A DNA stretch of 64,000 nucleotides from Candidatus Hydrogenedentota bacterium. GTDB taxonomy: Bacteria; Hydrogenedentota; Hydrogenedentia; Hydrogenedentales; SLHB01. Position numbers and translations under genes: made by a program. The stretch spans positions 20,606 through 84,605 of the forward strand of contig DAOLNV010000012.1 of assembly GCA_035416745.1 (NCBI GenBank), written 5' to 3'. Of this stretch, positions 17,189-25,697 are shown in pieces. Each line of letters opens with the position of its first letter. Position 1 is the first letter of the stretch. The notes under the pieces are model-generated. The model ran no database searches. It saw only the letters and a list, made by a program, of their open reading frames with translations, and was not told where the DNA came from.

Positions 17189-18592
17189 TTATTGGATTGG
17201 CCTCAGGGCGTATAGTCCTCCGAAGTTGATATGGCCCCACGGCGCATCCGACTGATCGACGACGCGCACCCGCACCCGCTTGCCGTTGAATTGGGACCAT
17301 TGCACGTGGACGTTTCCGAAGTGGTTGCTGCCGTTGCCAGTGGTTTTCCAGAGGATGCCGCCCTTTTCGGCGTCCACGAGTGCGACATACGTTCGTTCTT
17401 CGTCGAGGCCGCCCGAGGCGATCACGGTATAGAAGTCGTCTTCAATTACGAACTCGGGCGATTCGAGCACCGCCATGAATTCGTCATGGGCGTGGGAATC
17501 GCCGGGCGATTCCGCCGTGCCGATGAAATGCTGCATGGGAGGGCAGAAATTACTGCGCGCGGACGTCGTGAACGGCTGGGCCAGATTGCCTTCGAGCACC
17601 CGCCACAGGGCGCGGGCTTCCGAACTGTCAAAATCAAATACAGGAACGGCCATTCTCGGCTGAAAAGAGAGTTCCGCGATTTGTATGCCCTGGAGGCCCG
17701 GCAAGAGTGCGGCGATGTAGTAGTGACCCTCGTGCAGGATGACCTCGGGGGCGGCCACAGGCAGGGTGCACACGAAGCTGTCGTCGTCGTCGATCCCGAA
17801 ATTGAATGGATTGTGGGATTGGTAGACGGATGTCTGGGCGTGTTCGCCGTACGCTTGGGTGCGAAAGAGATGATAGAGCCCCGGCGCGGTTTCGACGGCG
17901 TGGGGGCACTCGCAGGAAAACGGGTTGTTGCCCGCGCGGCCGCCGTACGCCACAACCATGGAGTCGCTCCAATCGCGGAGATCAGCGGAAGTTCTGCAGA
18001 AGACATACCCTTTCCCCCTTGGGAAGGCCGTATAGTAGACGTGCCATTTGGCTTGGGTATGGAGGAGGACGGGATCGCGCGTGTTTTGTCCAGGCCCCTC
18101 TGTGAATACGCCCGTTGTGCCATTCGACAGAATCCGGCGCGTGAATTGCTTGCCGTCCTCGCTCGTGGCGAAACACATATGTTCCCAGTCGCCGTAAACC
18201 ATGTGGTAAAGGCCGTTCCACCGCACCACGTGGGGGGCCTGTAATCCCCCGAGGGGTTCGCCGAGAGCGGGGTCCGCTTCCATGGCGATGCCCTTGGGCG
18301 CCCAATCGGTGTCGGTCAAATTCTTGCCCTCCCACCGGTAGAACAGCCGCGTATGGCCGGGTACGTTCGTGAACCGGATGCACGACCACAATTGCCACGT
18401 GCCGTCGGCGGCTTGCCAAACTGCGAAATCCACGGGCTGCTGGCCGTCGCGTGTGTACGCGCCTACGTCCGGATTATGCGCCACGGTCCACCAGTCACCT
18501 TCGATGCTGGGGATCACCGTAATGTCCTGTGCCGCGGGGACAGCCCGGCACAAAACGCAGCCAGACACGGCTAGGAGAAGAAACAGGGACAT
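17189..18592 (-). CDS. Lipoprotein with GH43/GH32-like five-bladed propeller domain
   Basis: The N-terminus is a lipoprotein signal peptide (LLLAVSGC, lipobox V-S-G-Cys near residue 12), so the protein should be membrane anchored outside the cytoplasm. The body (residues about 40-300) has repeated W/Y-x-LWSCIR, GLYHMVYGDW, KWHVYYTAFP and GLYHLFRTQA blocks, the usual blade strands of GH43/GH32/GH68-type five-bladed propellers acting on furanosides. The C-terminal third (about 300-467) looks like a beta-sandwich. Catalytic acids cannot be assigned with certainty, so the substrate is unknown. A strong AGGAGG precedes the ATG at nine bases, within a near-palindrome (18594-18610). It is divergent to the GH51-like gene. 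Confidence 0.7.
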   Translation of the reverse strand: MSLFLLLAVSGCVLCRAVPAAQDITVIPSIEGDWWTVAHNPDVGAYTRDGQQPVDFAVWQAADGTWQLWSCIRFTNVPGHTRLFYRWEGKNLTDTDWAPKGIAMEADPALGEPLGGLQAPHVVRWNGLYHMVYGDWEHMCFATSEDGKQFTRRILSNGTTGVFTEGPGQNTRDPVLLHTQAKWHVYYTAFPRGKGYVFCRTSADLRDWSDSMVVAYGGRAGNNPFSCECPHAVETAPGLYHLFRTQAYGEHAQTSVYQSHNPFNFGIDDDDSFVCTLPVAAPEVILHEGHYYIAALLPGLQGIQIAELSFQPRMAVPVFDFDSSEARALWRVLEGNLAQPFTTSARSNFCPPMQHFIGTAESPGDSHAHDEFMAVLESPEFVIEDDFYTVIASGGLDEERTYVALVDAEKGGILWKTTGNGSNHFGNVHVQWSQFNGKRVRVRVVDQSDAPWGHINFGGLYALRPIQ

Positions 18593-18785
18593 CCTGGAGG
18601 TCCTCCTGGGTTATCTTGGTTCTCTATGAGTCAGCATACGGCTTGCGGTACATCGAATCCAAAACAGACGCAGCCGCGTCCTTCCCTTGCCTCTGATGGC
18701 ACTGCCGGGGATTGCGCCAAACCCAGTTTGCGTGTAGTGTCTACAGGAGTGAAGCTGCAAGATGCCGCGAAAGGAGGGGGGAGAA
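18593..18785. other. Divergent intergenic region between two carbohydrate-active-like genes
   Basis: This 193-base region must contain both start signals. On the plus strand an AAGGAGGGGG run (18771-18780) precedes the GTG start at 18786. On the minus strand the ribosome site of the lipoprotein gene lies in a near-palindrome at 18594-18610. A weak plus-strand promoter candidate is TTGCGC, 17 bases, TAGTGT, ending near 18740. Confidence 0.4.
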
Positions 18786-20588
18786 GTGCGGCACATTGTG
18801 AAGCTCGACGTCTCGGAGTCGTATGCCGCCATTTCGCCGCTTATCTATGGACTCACTCTCGAGCATGCGGGCTCGTGCGTTTACGGCGGCATCTGGGCGG
18901 AGATGCTCGAAGACCGCAAGTTCTTTTATTCGCCCAACGACGCGGAGTCTCCATGGACGGTTCCAAGCGGGAGCGTCGAGATGCTCGCGTCGATGGCCTA
19001 TGCCGGAGAGCGGTCGCCCACGGTATGGCTCCCGGGGCGCATTGCCCAGGCGGGATTGTGCCTCGAGGCCGGGCGTGAGTACGTTGTTCGGCTGGTCGTG
19101 GCCGGTGCATCGTTGCGGGGCAGCGTCGAGGTTGCGCTGTGTTGGGGTAATGCCTCGGAACAGCGTGTTACGGCTGCCCTCGGGCACGTAGGAGAGAACT
19201 ACGCGCCCGTGACCGTCACCCTTACCCCTTTGGGCGCCTCTGATAATGGCCGTCTCGAGCTTGCGGGCCACGGGAAAGGGGCGATGCGTATCGGCGCGGT
19301 TTCTCTCATGCCTGCCAATAATGTGCACGGCATGCGCCGCGATACCCTCGAAGTTCTCAGGCGTTTGAACGCTTCCCTGTATGAGTGGCCCGGAGGCGTC
19401 TTTGCCGGCGTTTACGACTGGCGCGACGGCGTGGGCCAGCGCGACCGGCGCCCTCCATGTCTTATTCCGGCGAGTAACAGGGTCGAATCCAACGATTTTG
19501 GGTTCGGTGAGTTCATGAGATTCTGCGCTGAGATGGGTGCGGAACCGTTCGTAGTGGTCAACAGCTCTGAGGGAAAGGTTCATCTCGCGGTCGATGAGGT
19601 ACGTTATGCGAACGGCCCCGGCAACGCCGGGCCCTCCAGACTCCGTGCGGACGCGGGCCGCAAAGAGCCGTACGGGGTCACGTTGTGGGGCATGGGCAAG
19701 CAACAGCATCGGACCCTGAATCTGGCCAGCCCCCAATTGGAGGAGCTGACCAAGAGGCACAACGTTCTGGCGGATTCCCTGCGCGCCGCGAGCGGCAATA
19801 TCAAGCTGGTATGCGTGGGCGGGTCAAAGGAGCACTGGCGCGGGGCAATCCTTGCGGGCTGCGCCTTGAGCGTAGATATGCTCGGCGACCGATGCCGCAA
19901 CGAGGGGGGGGAAACACTTGGAGACCTCATTGAGCACATGACCGAGGACATACGAGAGTGCGCACTGGCCTTCCGTGACCTCATACAGACGGTCCCGGAG
20001 ATAGCGGGCCGCGACATCCGCCTGGCCATCGACCAGTGGAGTTATGCGTTCGAGCGCGAACCCTCGGCGGATAAGACCCCGGTGTCTTTGACGTGGGCGC
20101 ACGGGCTGGCAATCGCGGCAGGGCTTCACCAGCTCATTCGTGACAGCGACGTGATCGATTTGGCTGCCTACGCTCCCGCCTCGGACGCCCTGGGCGCGGT
20201 CTGGGCTTCCGGGGACGGGGTTTGCATGACCGCTGCCGGCCACGTGCTTTCACTCTACCGCAACCACTTTGGGACAAACGCGGTGCCCGTGAAAGGCGAC
20301 ACCGCGCCTCTGGATGTTGTGGCCGCATGGACCGAAGACCGTTCCTCACTGACCCTCGGCGTGATCAATCCCCTCGAAGAAGATGCCCTGATCGAGCTGG
20401 TCATGAAAGACGCCAGGGGCGTGCGCCCCGAAACATGTTGGGTTGTTGCCGCACCCGGTGCGGGCGCCGTGAACGTCCCCGGGAAGGAAGAAAAGATCGT
20501 ACTCGAAGAGCGAACCGTGAGCTTTAACGAAGGCGTGTTGACCAGCCCGCCTCTTAGCGCGAGCATTTTCCGGTTGCGCGTGGAGTAA
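18786..20588 (+). CDS. GH51-like protein lacking both catalytic glutamates (probable pseudo-enzyme)
   Basis: The architecture is that of GH51 alpha-L-arabinofuranosidases. An N-terminal sandwich (IYGLTLEHAGSCVYGGIWAE near residue 20) is followed by a TIM-barrel with YEWPGGVFAGVYDWRDGVG, RDRRP and ESNDFGFGEFMRFCAE, then a C-terminal beta domain. The two catalytic positions are altered. The family W-E-I-G-N-E (acid/base Glu) reads LWGMGKQ with Gln306 (bases 19701-19703). The family D-E-W (nucleophile) reads LAIDQWSY with Gln417 (bases 20034-20036). The frame is intact over 600 aa, so the protein is made but presumably cannot hydrolyse in the usual way. The start is GTG 18786, seven bases after AGGAGGGG; an ATG at 18762 lies before that ribosome site and is not used here. 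Confidence 0.8.
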   Translation: MRHIVKLDVSESYAAISPLIYGLTLEHAGSCVYGGIWAEMLEDRKFFYSPNDAESPWTVPSGSVEMLASMAYAGERSPTVWLPGRIAQAGLCLEAGREYVVRLVVAGASLRGSVEVALCWGNASEQRVTAALGHVGENYAPVTVTLTPLGASDNGRLELAGHGKGAMRIGAVSLMPANNVHGMRRDTLEVLRRLNASLYEWPGGVFAGVYDWRDGVGQRDRRPPCLIPASNRVESNDFGFGEFMRFCAEMGAEPFVVVNSSEGKVHLAVDEVRYANGPGNAGPSRLRADAGRKEPYGVTLWGMGKQQHRTLNLASPQLEELTKRHNVLADSLRAASGNIKLVCVGGSKEHWRGAILAGCALSVDMLGDRCRNEGGETLGDLIEHMTEDIRECALAFRDLIQTVPEIAGRDIRLAIDQWSYAFEREPSADKTPVSLTWAHGLAIAAGLHQLIRDSDVIDLAAYAPASDALGAVWASGDGVCMTAAGHVLSLYRNHFGTNAVPVKGDTAPLDVVAAWTEDRSSLTLGVINPLEEDALIELVMKDARGVRPETCWVVAAPGAGAVNVPGKEEKIVLEERTVSFNEGVLTSPPLSASIFRLRVE

Positions 20589-20664
20589 TGTTGTGCGGCG
20601 CAGACAGGGCGCGGGGCGAGCGAGATCATCGAGTCCTCTGGGTGTTCGGGCTGTTGGGTGTTTT

Positions 20665-20690
20665 CCCCGTTACCAGACGGGGTAACGGGG
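20665..20690. terminator. Perfect 10-bp hairpin between convergent genes
   Basis: CCCCGTTACC (20665-20674), a six-base loop and GGTAACGGGG (20681-20690) form a perfect stem exactly between the ends of the GH51-like gene and the Gfo/Idh gene, touching the latter's stop codon. The position suits a bidirectional terminator, but neither strand has a proper U-tract after the stem, so it could equally be an interspersed hairpin repeat. Confidence 0.45.
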
Positions 20691-21854
20691 CTAGATTTCC
20701 TCGAGCTTGACCACCCGGCGTTCGAGGTCGGACCGGATGGCGGCGAACGCCACCCGGGTAGCGAGGACCGCATCGTCGATGCCGCAAACCATGGGCCCTT
20801 CGCCGCGGATTTCGTCGACAAACCGGTCGATGGCTTGTCCGTGTCCGCGATCGGGGCATGCAGCAAGAATGAGTAGGGGGTCGGCGCCGCGCGAGATTTC
20901 CTCGCACGCCCGGCGCTTCTTGTCCAGCCAGCCCGGAAGACCGCCCTGGACGCCAACATCGGGGAACCGGTCGTCGAGCATGTCGTAACAAATTCGCGGG
21001 GGGGCGTCCGCGATGCCTGCCGTGCGCACTTCGACCATGTGGTCAACAACCACAACGCCGCCGTTGCCCATGACCTCGTACAACTCTTTTGGGTAGCCGA
21101 AACTCCCGTTCGCGCCCATGAAGATGGTGGCGATCTCCCCGGTCTTGTAGCGGATCACCACGCCATGATTGAGCATGCCGCCCGACAAGGCCGCCGCTTC
21201 CTCGGGTTCGGCCGCCAAAAACCAGTTGCACAGGTCGGTGAAATGCGTCATCTCGAACAGCATCGGCCCGAATCGCGCCTGTTCCTTGTCGAAGACCCAG
21301 CCTTTCCATGAGTACCAGTCGTCGTTGATACGGACAGACATCCCCGCCACGCCGTCGTCGGGCAGCGCGGGCCGGACGCCGCCTTCGCGGTCGAAGCGCC
21401 ATGGACACGGCTTGGGATCCTCCATATGACCGCGGAAAATGCGGTGCGCGTCGAGCATGGCGGGCGAGTTGCGCCTGTTATGCCCCGCGCAGAAGGGAAT
21501 GCCCGCGCTCTTGACGATCTTTTGAATCTCGCGCGCTTCCTCGAGTGTCCCCGCGACGGGTTTCTCGACGTATACCGGCTTGCCTGCCTCCGCGCACGCC
21601 GCAATGACCGGGAGCCGCAGTTTCTCGGTGGTGGCCAGTACCACGCCCTCGACCTCGGGGTCGTTGATAGCCTCGAGGTAGTCGGTGGTAATCTTCTGCA
21701 CGCCGAACTGTTCGCGGCATGCGCGAAGGGCCGTTTCGGAGACATCGCAACACGTGTGCAATTGCGTTTTCGCAGACCGGGCAATATTGGGGATGTGCTG
21801 GCTGCGTGCAAGCATCCCGCACCCGATAACCGCGAACCTCATTGGCTGGTGCAT
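20691..21854 (-). CDS. Gfo/Idh/MocA-family oxidoreductase
   Basis: An NAD(P)-dependent sugar-type dehydrogenase, probably cytoplasmic as no export signal is visible. The Rossmann loop is AVIGCGMLARSQHIP near residue 8. The family EKPVAGTLEEA motif (Lys in E-K-P) follows about 95 residues later. The C-terminal alpha/beta domain includes GHNRRNSPAM and MTHFTDLCNWF, where a His would be the likely catalytic base. Length 387 aa from ATG 21854, chosen because GGAG lies nine bases upstream; ATG 21878 is in frame and would add eight residues without a good ribosome site. The substrate is unknown. The gene converges on the GH51-like gene. Confidence 0.88.
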   Translation of the reverse strand: MHQPMRFAVIGCGMLARSQHIPNIARSAKTQLHTCCDVSETALRACREQFGVQKITTDYLEAINDPEVEGVVLATTEKLRLPVIAACAEAGKPVYVEKPVAGTLEEAREIQKIVKSAGIPFCAGHNRRNSPAMLDAHRIFRGHMEDPKPCPWRFDREGGVRPALPDDGVAGMSVRINDDWYSWKGWVFDKEQARFGPMLFEMTHFTDLCNWFLAAEPEEAAALSGGMLNHGVVIRYKTGEIATIFMGANGSFGYPKELYEVMGNGGVVVVDHMVEVRTAGIADAPPRICYDMLDDRFPDVGVQGGLPGWLDKKRRACEEISRGADPLLILAACPDRGHGQAIDRFVDEIRGEGPMVCGIDDAVLATRVAFAAIRSDLERRVVKLEEI

Positions 21855-22267
21855 GGCCAATTTCTCCAGGTGATCCATTAAGGCAATTGACCGCGTAGAA
21901 TCTGCGAAAGTTTGAATTATAACACGCCTTATCGAGACCACCCGCGCCCCGGTCACCATTTGTCGCAACCGGCGCCGTGGCCGGTCGTACGAGTGCTGGC
22001 TCTGCCGCCCCAGCGGGGCTCCGGACCGCACGCCGGTTCCCATCGCGAGGCCCGCAAGAGCGGAGGACGATAATGATGCGCGACTCTGTCCGCCCGCAAT
22101 GTGATTAGAACGCCGGTAGGGAAACCGGCTCTCCGTTTGTGCCAGTTTCTACGTGGGAAAACAGTCAGTCCCTCGCTTCAGCCGCGCCTGGGCTGTTGCT
22201 CGAATATTCTGTGAACTTTTTATGTTAGTGTCTACGCAGGTACACCAAAGAAACTTGAGGAACAGTT
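21855..22267. other. 413-base divergent intergenic region
   Basis: It separates the minus-strand Gfo/Idh gene from the plus-strand ferredoxin-like gene. No gene or RNA is recognised. An AT-rich stretch at 22197-22235 with TATGTT (22221-22226) is a weak candidate -10 for the downstream gene, and GAGGA follows shortly before its ATG. Confidence 0.4.
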
Positions 22268-22981
22268 ATGCCCGTACGAAACATTATCAGGATTAACGAG
22301 GATCTTTGTGACGGATGCGGCAAATGCATCACCGGATGCGCAGAAGGCGCGCTGGCCCTTGTCGACGGCAAAGCGCGGCTGGTCAAGGAGAGTTTCTGCG
22401 ACGGACTCGGCGCGTGCATCGGCGAATGCCCGAAAGGCGCGCTGACCATCGAGCGCCGCGAAGCCGACGAGTTCGACGAATCCGCGGTAGCCGAGGCCAT
22501 GCATATAGCCCCCTCGGTTCGTCCTGTCCCTCGCCATTTCCCCGGCTGTCCCGGGGCGGCTCAGCGCGAATTCGGGCAGCGAAAAGCCTCGGTACATGCC
22601 GGCGGCGACCTGCCTTCCGCACTGACGCATTGGCCGATTCAGCTTCACCTGATCATGCCCGACGCGCCTGCCTTCCGAAACACCGACATCCTCATCGCGG
22701 CGTCGTGCACGGCCTTTGCGTGCGGCAAGTTCCATCCGGAGCTTCTGGACGGCCGTTCTCTCATCATCGCGTGCCCCAAACTCGACAACCTGACGGGCTA
22801 TGTCGATAAGCTCACGTCACTTTTCGTTGATGCTCAGCCCCGGAGCGTGACCGTAGCCCGCATGGTCGTCCCGTGTTGCCAGGGACTCACCCTCCTGGTG
22901 AAACAGGCCCGCGAGATGGCCATGAGCGATGTGCCCGTCGAGGAAATCGTCATTGGCCTTGAGGGGGAAGTCAGAGACTGA
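22268..22981 (+). CDS. 4Fe-4S dicluster ferredoxin-domain protein
   Basis: The first 65 residues hold two ferredoxin-type cysteine motifs: C-D-G-C-G-K-C-I-T-G-C at about residue 15, and C-D-G-L-G-A-C-I-G-E-C-P at about residue 44. In the second, the cysteine at the second position of CxxCxxCxxxCP is replaced by Leu, so that cluster may be incomplete. The remaining 170 residues contain further cysteines (ASCTAFACGKFH, IIACPKL, VPCCQG) that could bind metal or be redox active. There is no membrane segment. Such proteins occur in anaerobes, but no reaction is assigned here. GAGGA lies eight bases before the ATG. It ends ten bases from the convergent URO-D-like gene. Confidence 0.85.
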   Translation: MPVRNIIRINEDLCDGCGKCITGCAEGALALVDGKARLVKESFCDGLGACIGECPKGALTIERREADEFDESAVAEAMHIAPSVRPVPRHFPGCPGAAQREFGQRKASVHAGGDLPSALTHWPIQLHLIMPDAPAFRNTDILIAASCTAFACGKFHPELLDGRSLIIACPKLDNLTGYVDKLTSLFVDAQPRSVTVARMVVPCCQGLTLLVKQAREMAMSDVPVEEIVIGLEGEVRD

Positions 22982-22990
22982 CGGTGTCAC

Positions 22991-24208
22991 TCATGCCCAC
23001 CGCTCGGCGGCATCGATGGCGAGGCGGGTCCAATCGTGGAGGCGGCGAGGATGACCCGCGAGGGTCTGGAGTTCGCGCAGAATGAGCTGGTAGCGACATC
23101 CCTGCAGGCGCCTTGCGCCGTCTTCGAGGTCGCGGCCGATGGCGTCCAGGTCGTCGGGAAACACCACGCGGCTTGCTTTCTGCCGCCACATGATCACGTA
23201 ATCCGTGCCGATGCGCTCGATCACTCTGCCAAGATCGGTCCATGCGCTGCAGACAAAAATACGCAGATTGAGCAAACTCAGTACGCCCTCGATCTTGTGC
23301 GTCAGGTTCTCACAGCAGCCGTAGGCCGACAAGCCGAACTGCTCGATGATGGGCCGCTGATACTCCATGCAGAACTCGCGCCACATATCCGGTCCAACCG
23401 CGTCAAACTCCTGGCTGTTGGCCATCACCCAGCAGTTGCGATAGGTTACCGGACCGTCCTGGGGGCCTACGGGGTCGCTGCAGACCATCGGGCCGGTGTT
23501 GTTGGGCGAGAGCGTGCCCGATTCCGCGACGGCCTTCATCCCCGCCAGCGAGGCGTCGCGCAGATAGGCCATAAGGCGGTGCATCAACTCCGGCGCGGCC
23601 ATCATCGAGACCATCATCTCCTGAAGTCCGATCAGGTCCGCGGCGTACGTTACGAGAGTCGCGTTGAGAGGAGGTGCGGCCGTCACGCGCACCGGCATGA
23701 TATCGGCGAACAGGTCTCCCGCACGATTGAGTTCACGGTCCGTCGCGCCGGCGTCGAACGTGAACGAGGGCATGCGGAGCCTGTCGAAATCCGCCTCGGC
23801 CTTCAGCGGCGGGACGTAGGCCCATGCGCCGCCCTCGGCCCCGGAATCCCGGTGCTGAACGTCTACGCCCCACAGGTTTGGCGGCTCGCACCGGAACGCC
23901 GCGCTCACCTCGAAATACGGCTCGAGGGGGGAATCATCACCGATCTCATTCTTGATGAGCGTCTGCCGGAAACCTCGTTCCCAGCCGCGCATCCACGGGT
24001 CCGGGCATTTCAGTGTGTTCTCCGGCAGGAGTTCATCCCACGCGCCGACGGGACGGCACCACACGGGCGCGCGGTCGGGTTTGCGCAGGGCATTGACGTC
24101 GCACCACCGCTGACGGATCCGTTGATTCGCCCCGCTCAGGGCGATTTGGGCCACTTCCATGGCGAGCGCCCGCACAAGCGCCGCATCCTTACTCGCAGCC
24201 ATTGCCAT
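22991..24208 (-). CDS. Uroporphyrinogen decarboxylase-superfamily protein (function unassigned)
   Basis: A 405-aa protein of the URO-D / cobalamin-methyltransferase (MtaA, CmuA) superfamily. The C-terminal half shows the superfamily's barrel pattern, for instance QRPIIEQFGLSAYGCCEN, LRIFVCSAWTDL and TDYVIMWRQKAS. A pair of cysteines (G-C-C-E-N, near residue 295) sits where metal-binding methyltransferases carry His/Cys ligands. True HemE is shorter and lacks these, so a corrinoid- or methyl-transfer role is more likely than haem synthesis, but is not shown. Its start lies 19 bases after rtcB stops, with GAGGGA upstream, so it is probably the last gene of the minus-strand operon. Confidence 0.75.
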   Translation of the reverse strand: MAMAASKDAALVRALAMEVAQIALSGANQRIRQRWCDVNALRKPDRAPVWCRPVGAWDELLPENTLKCPDPWMRGWERGFRQTLIKNEIGDDSPLEPYFEVSAAFRCEPPNLWGVDVQHRDSGAEGGAWAYVPPLKAEADFDRLRMPSFTFDAGATDRELNRAGDLFADIMPVRVTAAPPLNATLVTYAADLIGLQEMMVSMMAAPELMHRLMAYLRDASLAGMKAVAESGTLSPNNTGPMVCSDPVGPQDGPVTYRNCWVMANSQEFDAVGPDMWREFCMEYQRPIIEQFGLSAYGCCENLTHKIEGVLSLLNLRIFVCSAWTDLGRVIERIGTDYVIMWRQKASRVVFPDDLDAIGRDLEDGARRLQGCRYQLILRELQTLAGHPRRLHDWTRLAIDAAERWA

Positions 24209-24227
24209 GAAATCCCTCTGACCGCGG

Positions 24228-25685
24228 TTACCCCTTAACCACTCCTACCGGGCGGATGCGCGCGACGCGCCGCGAGATTCCCGCCGTATCCAGTACCGCC
24301 GTGACGGCGTCTATGTCTTTGTATGCGCTGGGACTTTCTTCGGTCACGGTTTTCTTGCTGCGTGCCATAACGAAGATGCCCTGCTGCTCGAGTTCGCGCA
24401 GCAGCGCCGCCGCGTCTTCGCCTTTTCGGGCGGAGGTGCGGCTTTTCACCCGGCCCGCGCCGTGGCACGCGCTTCCGAAGGTCTCGGTCATCGCCTCGTC
24501 CGTGCCCGCACACACCCATGACCCCGTGCCCATGTCGCCCGGTACAAGGACCGGCTGTCCCACGCGGCGGTACGCTTCCGGCACTTCTTCGCGGTTTCCC
24601 GGAAACGCGCGGGTCGCGCCCTTGCGATGCACACACAGGCGCCGGCGCTGCCCTTCGACCTCGTGAATCTCGAACTTGGCGATGTTGTGGCAAACGTCAT
24701 AGACCAGCCGGATGTCGAGGGCCTCGGCCGATGCGCCGAGCGTGCCTTCCAGCGACATCCGCGCCAGGTGCATCATCACCTGCCGGTTGGCCCAGGCGTA
24801 GTTGGCCGCGGCAGCCATGGCCGCCAGGTAATCGCGCCCTGCCTGGCTCTTAACGGGCGCACAGCACAGTTGGCGGTCCGGCAGGTCGATTCCGTAACGC
24901 GCAGCGGCCCGCACCATGGTCTGGAGTGAATCGTCGCACACCTGGTAACCCAAGCCCCGGCTTCCGCTGTGGATCATGAGCGTGACCTGCCCCTCGCGCA
25001 GACCATAGGCCCTGGCGATTTCAGCATTCTCGATGCGGTCAACCACCCCGACTTCGAGGAAATGGTTTCCCGAGCCGAGAGTGCCGAGCTGTTCTTCGCC
25101 CCGGCTCTTCGCGCGTTCCGATACCACATCGGGGTCAGCGCCGTTCAGGCGGCCATGCTCCTCCGTGTGAGCGAGGTCTTCCTGGTTGCCGTAGCCTTGC
25201 TCCACAACCCATGACGCGCCATCGGACAACACGCGCTTCATGTCCTTGGTGCTCAGCTTCGGAATAGCCCCGCTCGAGCCTACCCCGCATGGGATATCGC
25301 GGTACAGTCCGGTCACGATGTCGCGTATCCTGTCCCGCACGCCCTGGTAATCCAGGGCCGTCGTCATCAGGCGCACCCCGCAGTTGATGTCATAGCCCAC
25401 GCCGCCGGGCGAGATCACGCCGTCATTGTCGGGGTCCGTAGCCGCCACGCCGCCGATGGGAAACCCGTACCCCCAGTGCGCGTCGGGCATGGCCAATGAA
25501 TACCCCACAATGCCCGGCAGACACGCCACGTTGGCCACTTGGTCCACCGCGTTGTCCGCTTCGATCTTCTTGATAAGCTGGGCGTCGGCGTAGATGCGAC
25601 CAGGCACGCGCATCTTCCCTCGTTTCGGGATCTCCCAGGTATAATCGTTGATTCGTTTGAGCTCTGTTCGCGCCATACCTCGCAT
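24228..25685 (-). CDS. rtcB: RtcB, RNA-splicing/repair ligase
   Basis: RtcB joins RNA 2',3'-cyclic phosphate or 3'-phosphate ends to 5'-OH ends, using GTP and Mn2+. The sequence carries the family motifs: MPDAHWGYGFPIGGVAA, GGVGYDINCGVR (metal-binding Cys), GSGNHFLEV, HSGSRGLG, HRKGATRAFP and SACHGAGR, whose His is the guanylylated residue in characterised RtcB. The length of 485 aa is standard. Start at ATG 25685; ATG 25676 (MARTELKRIN) is an alternative. The archease gene ends 12 bases upstream on the same strand, a conserved pairing because archease helps RtcB guanylylation. Confidence 0.96.
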   Translation of the reverse strand: MRGMARTELKRINDYTWEIPKRGKMRVPGRIYADAQLIKKIEADNAVDQVANVACLPGIVGYSLAMPDAHWGYGFPIGGVAATDPDNDGVISPGGVGYDINCGVRLMTTALDYQGVRDRIRDIVTGLYRDIPCGVGSSGAIPKLSTKDMKRVLSDGASWVVEQGYGNQEDLAHTEEHGRLNGADPDVVSERAKSRGEEQLGTLGSGNHFLEVGVVDRIENAEIARAYGLREGQVTLMIHSGSRGLGYQVCDDSLQTMVRAAARYGIDLPDRQLCCAPVKSQAGRDYLAAMAAAANYAWANRQVMMHLARMSLEGTLGASAEALDIRLVYDVCHNIAKFEIHEVEGQRRRLCVHRKGATRAFPGNREEVPEAYRRVGQPVLVPGDMGTGSWVCAGTDEAMTETFGSACHGAGRVKSRTSARKGEDAAALLRELEQQGIFVMARSKKTVTEESPSAYKDIDAVTAVLDTAGISRRVARIRPVGVVKG

Positions 25686-25697
25686 CTCATGGGGTGG

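Noticed and set aside
24228..24693. Multiple open frames opposite and within rtcB
   Set aside because: They overlap the strongly conserved ligase frame and have no independent start signals.
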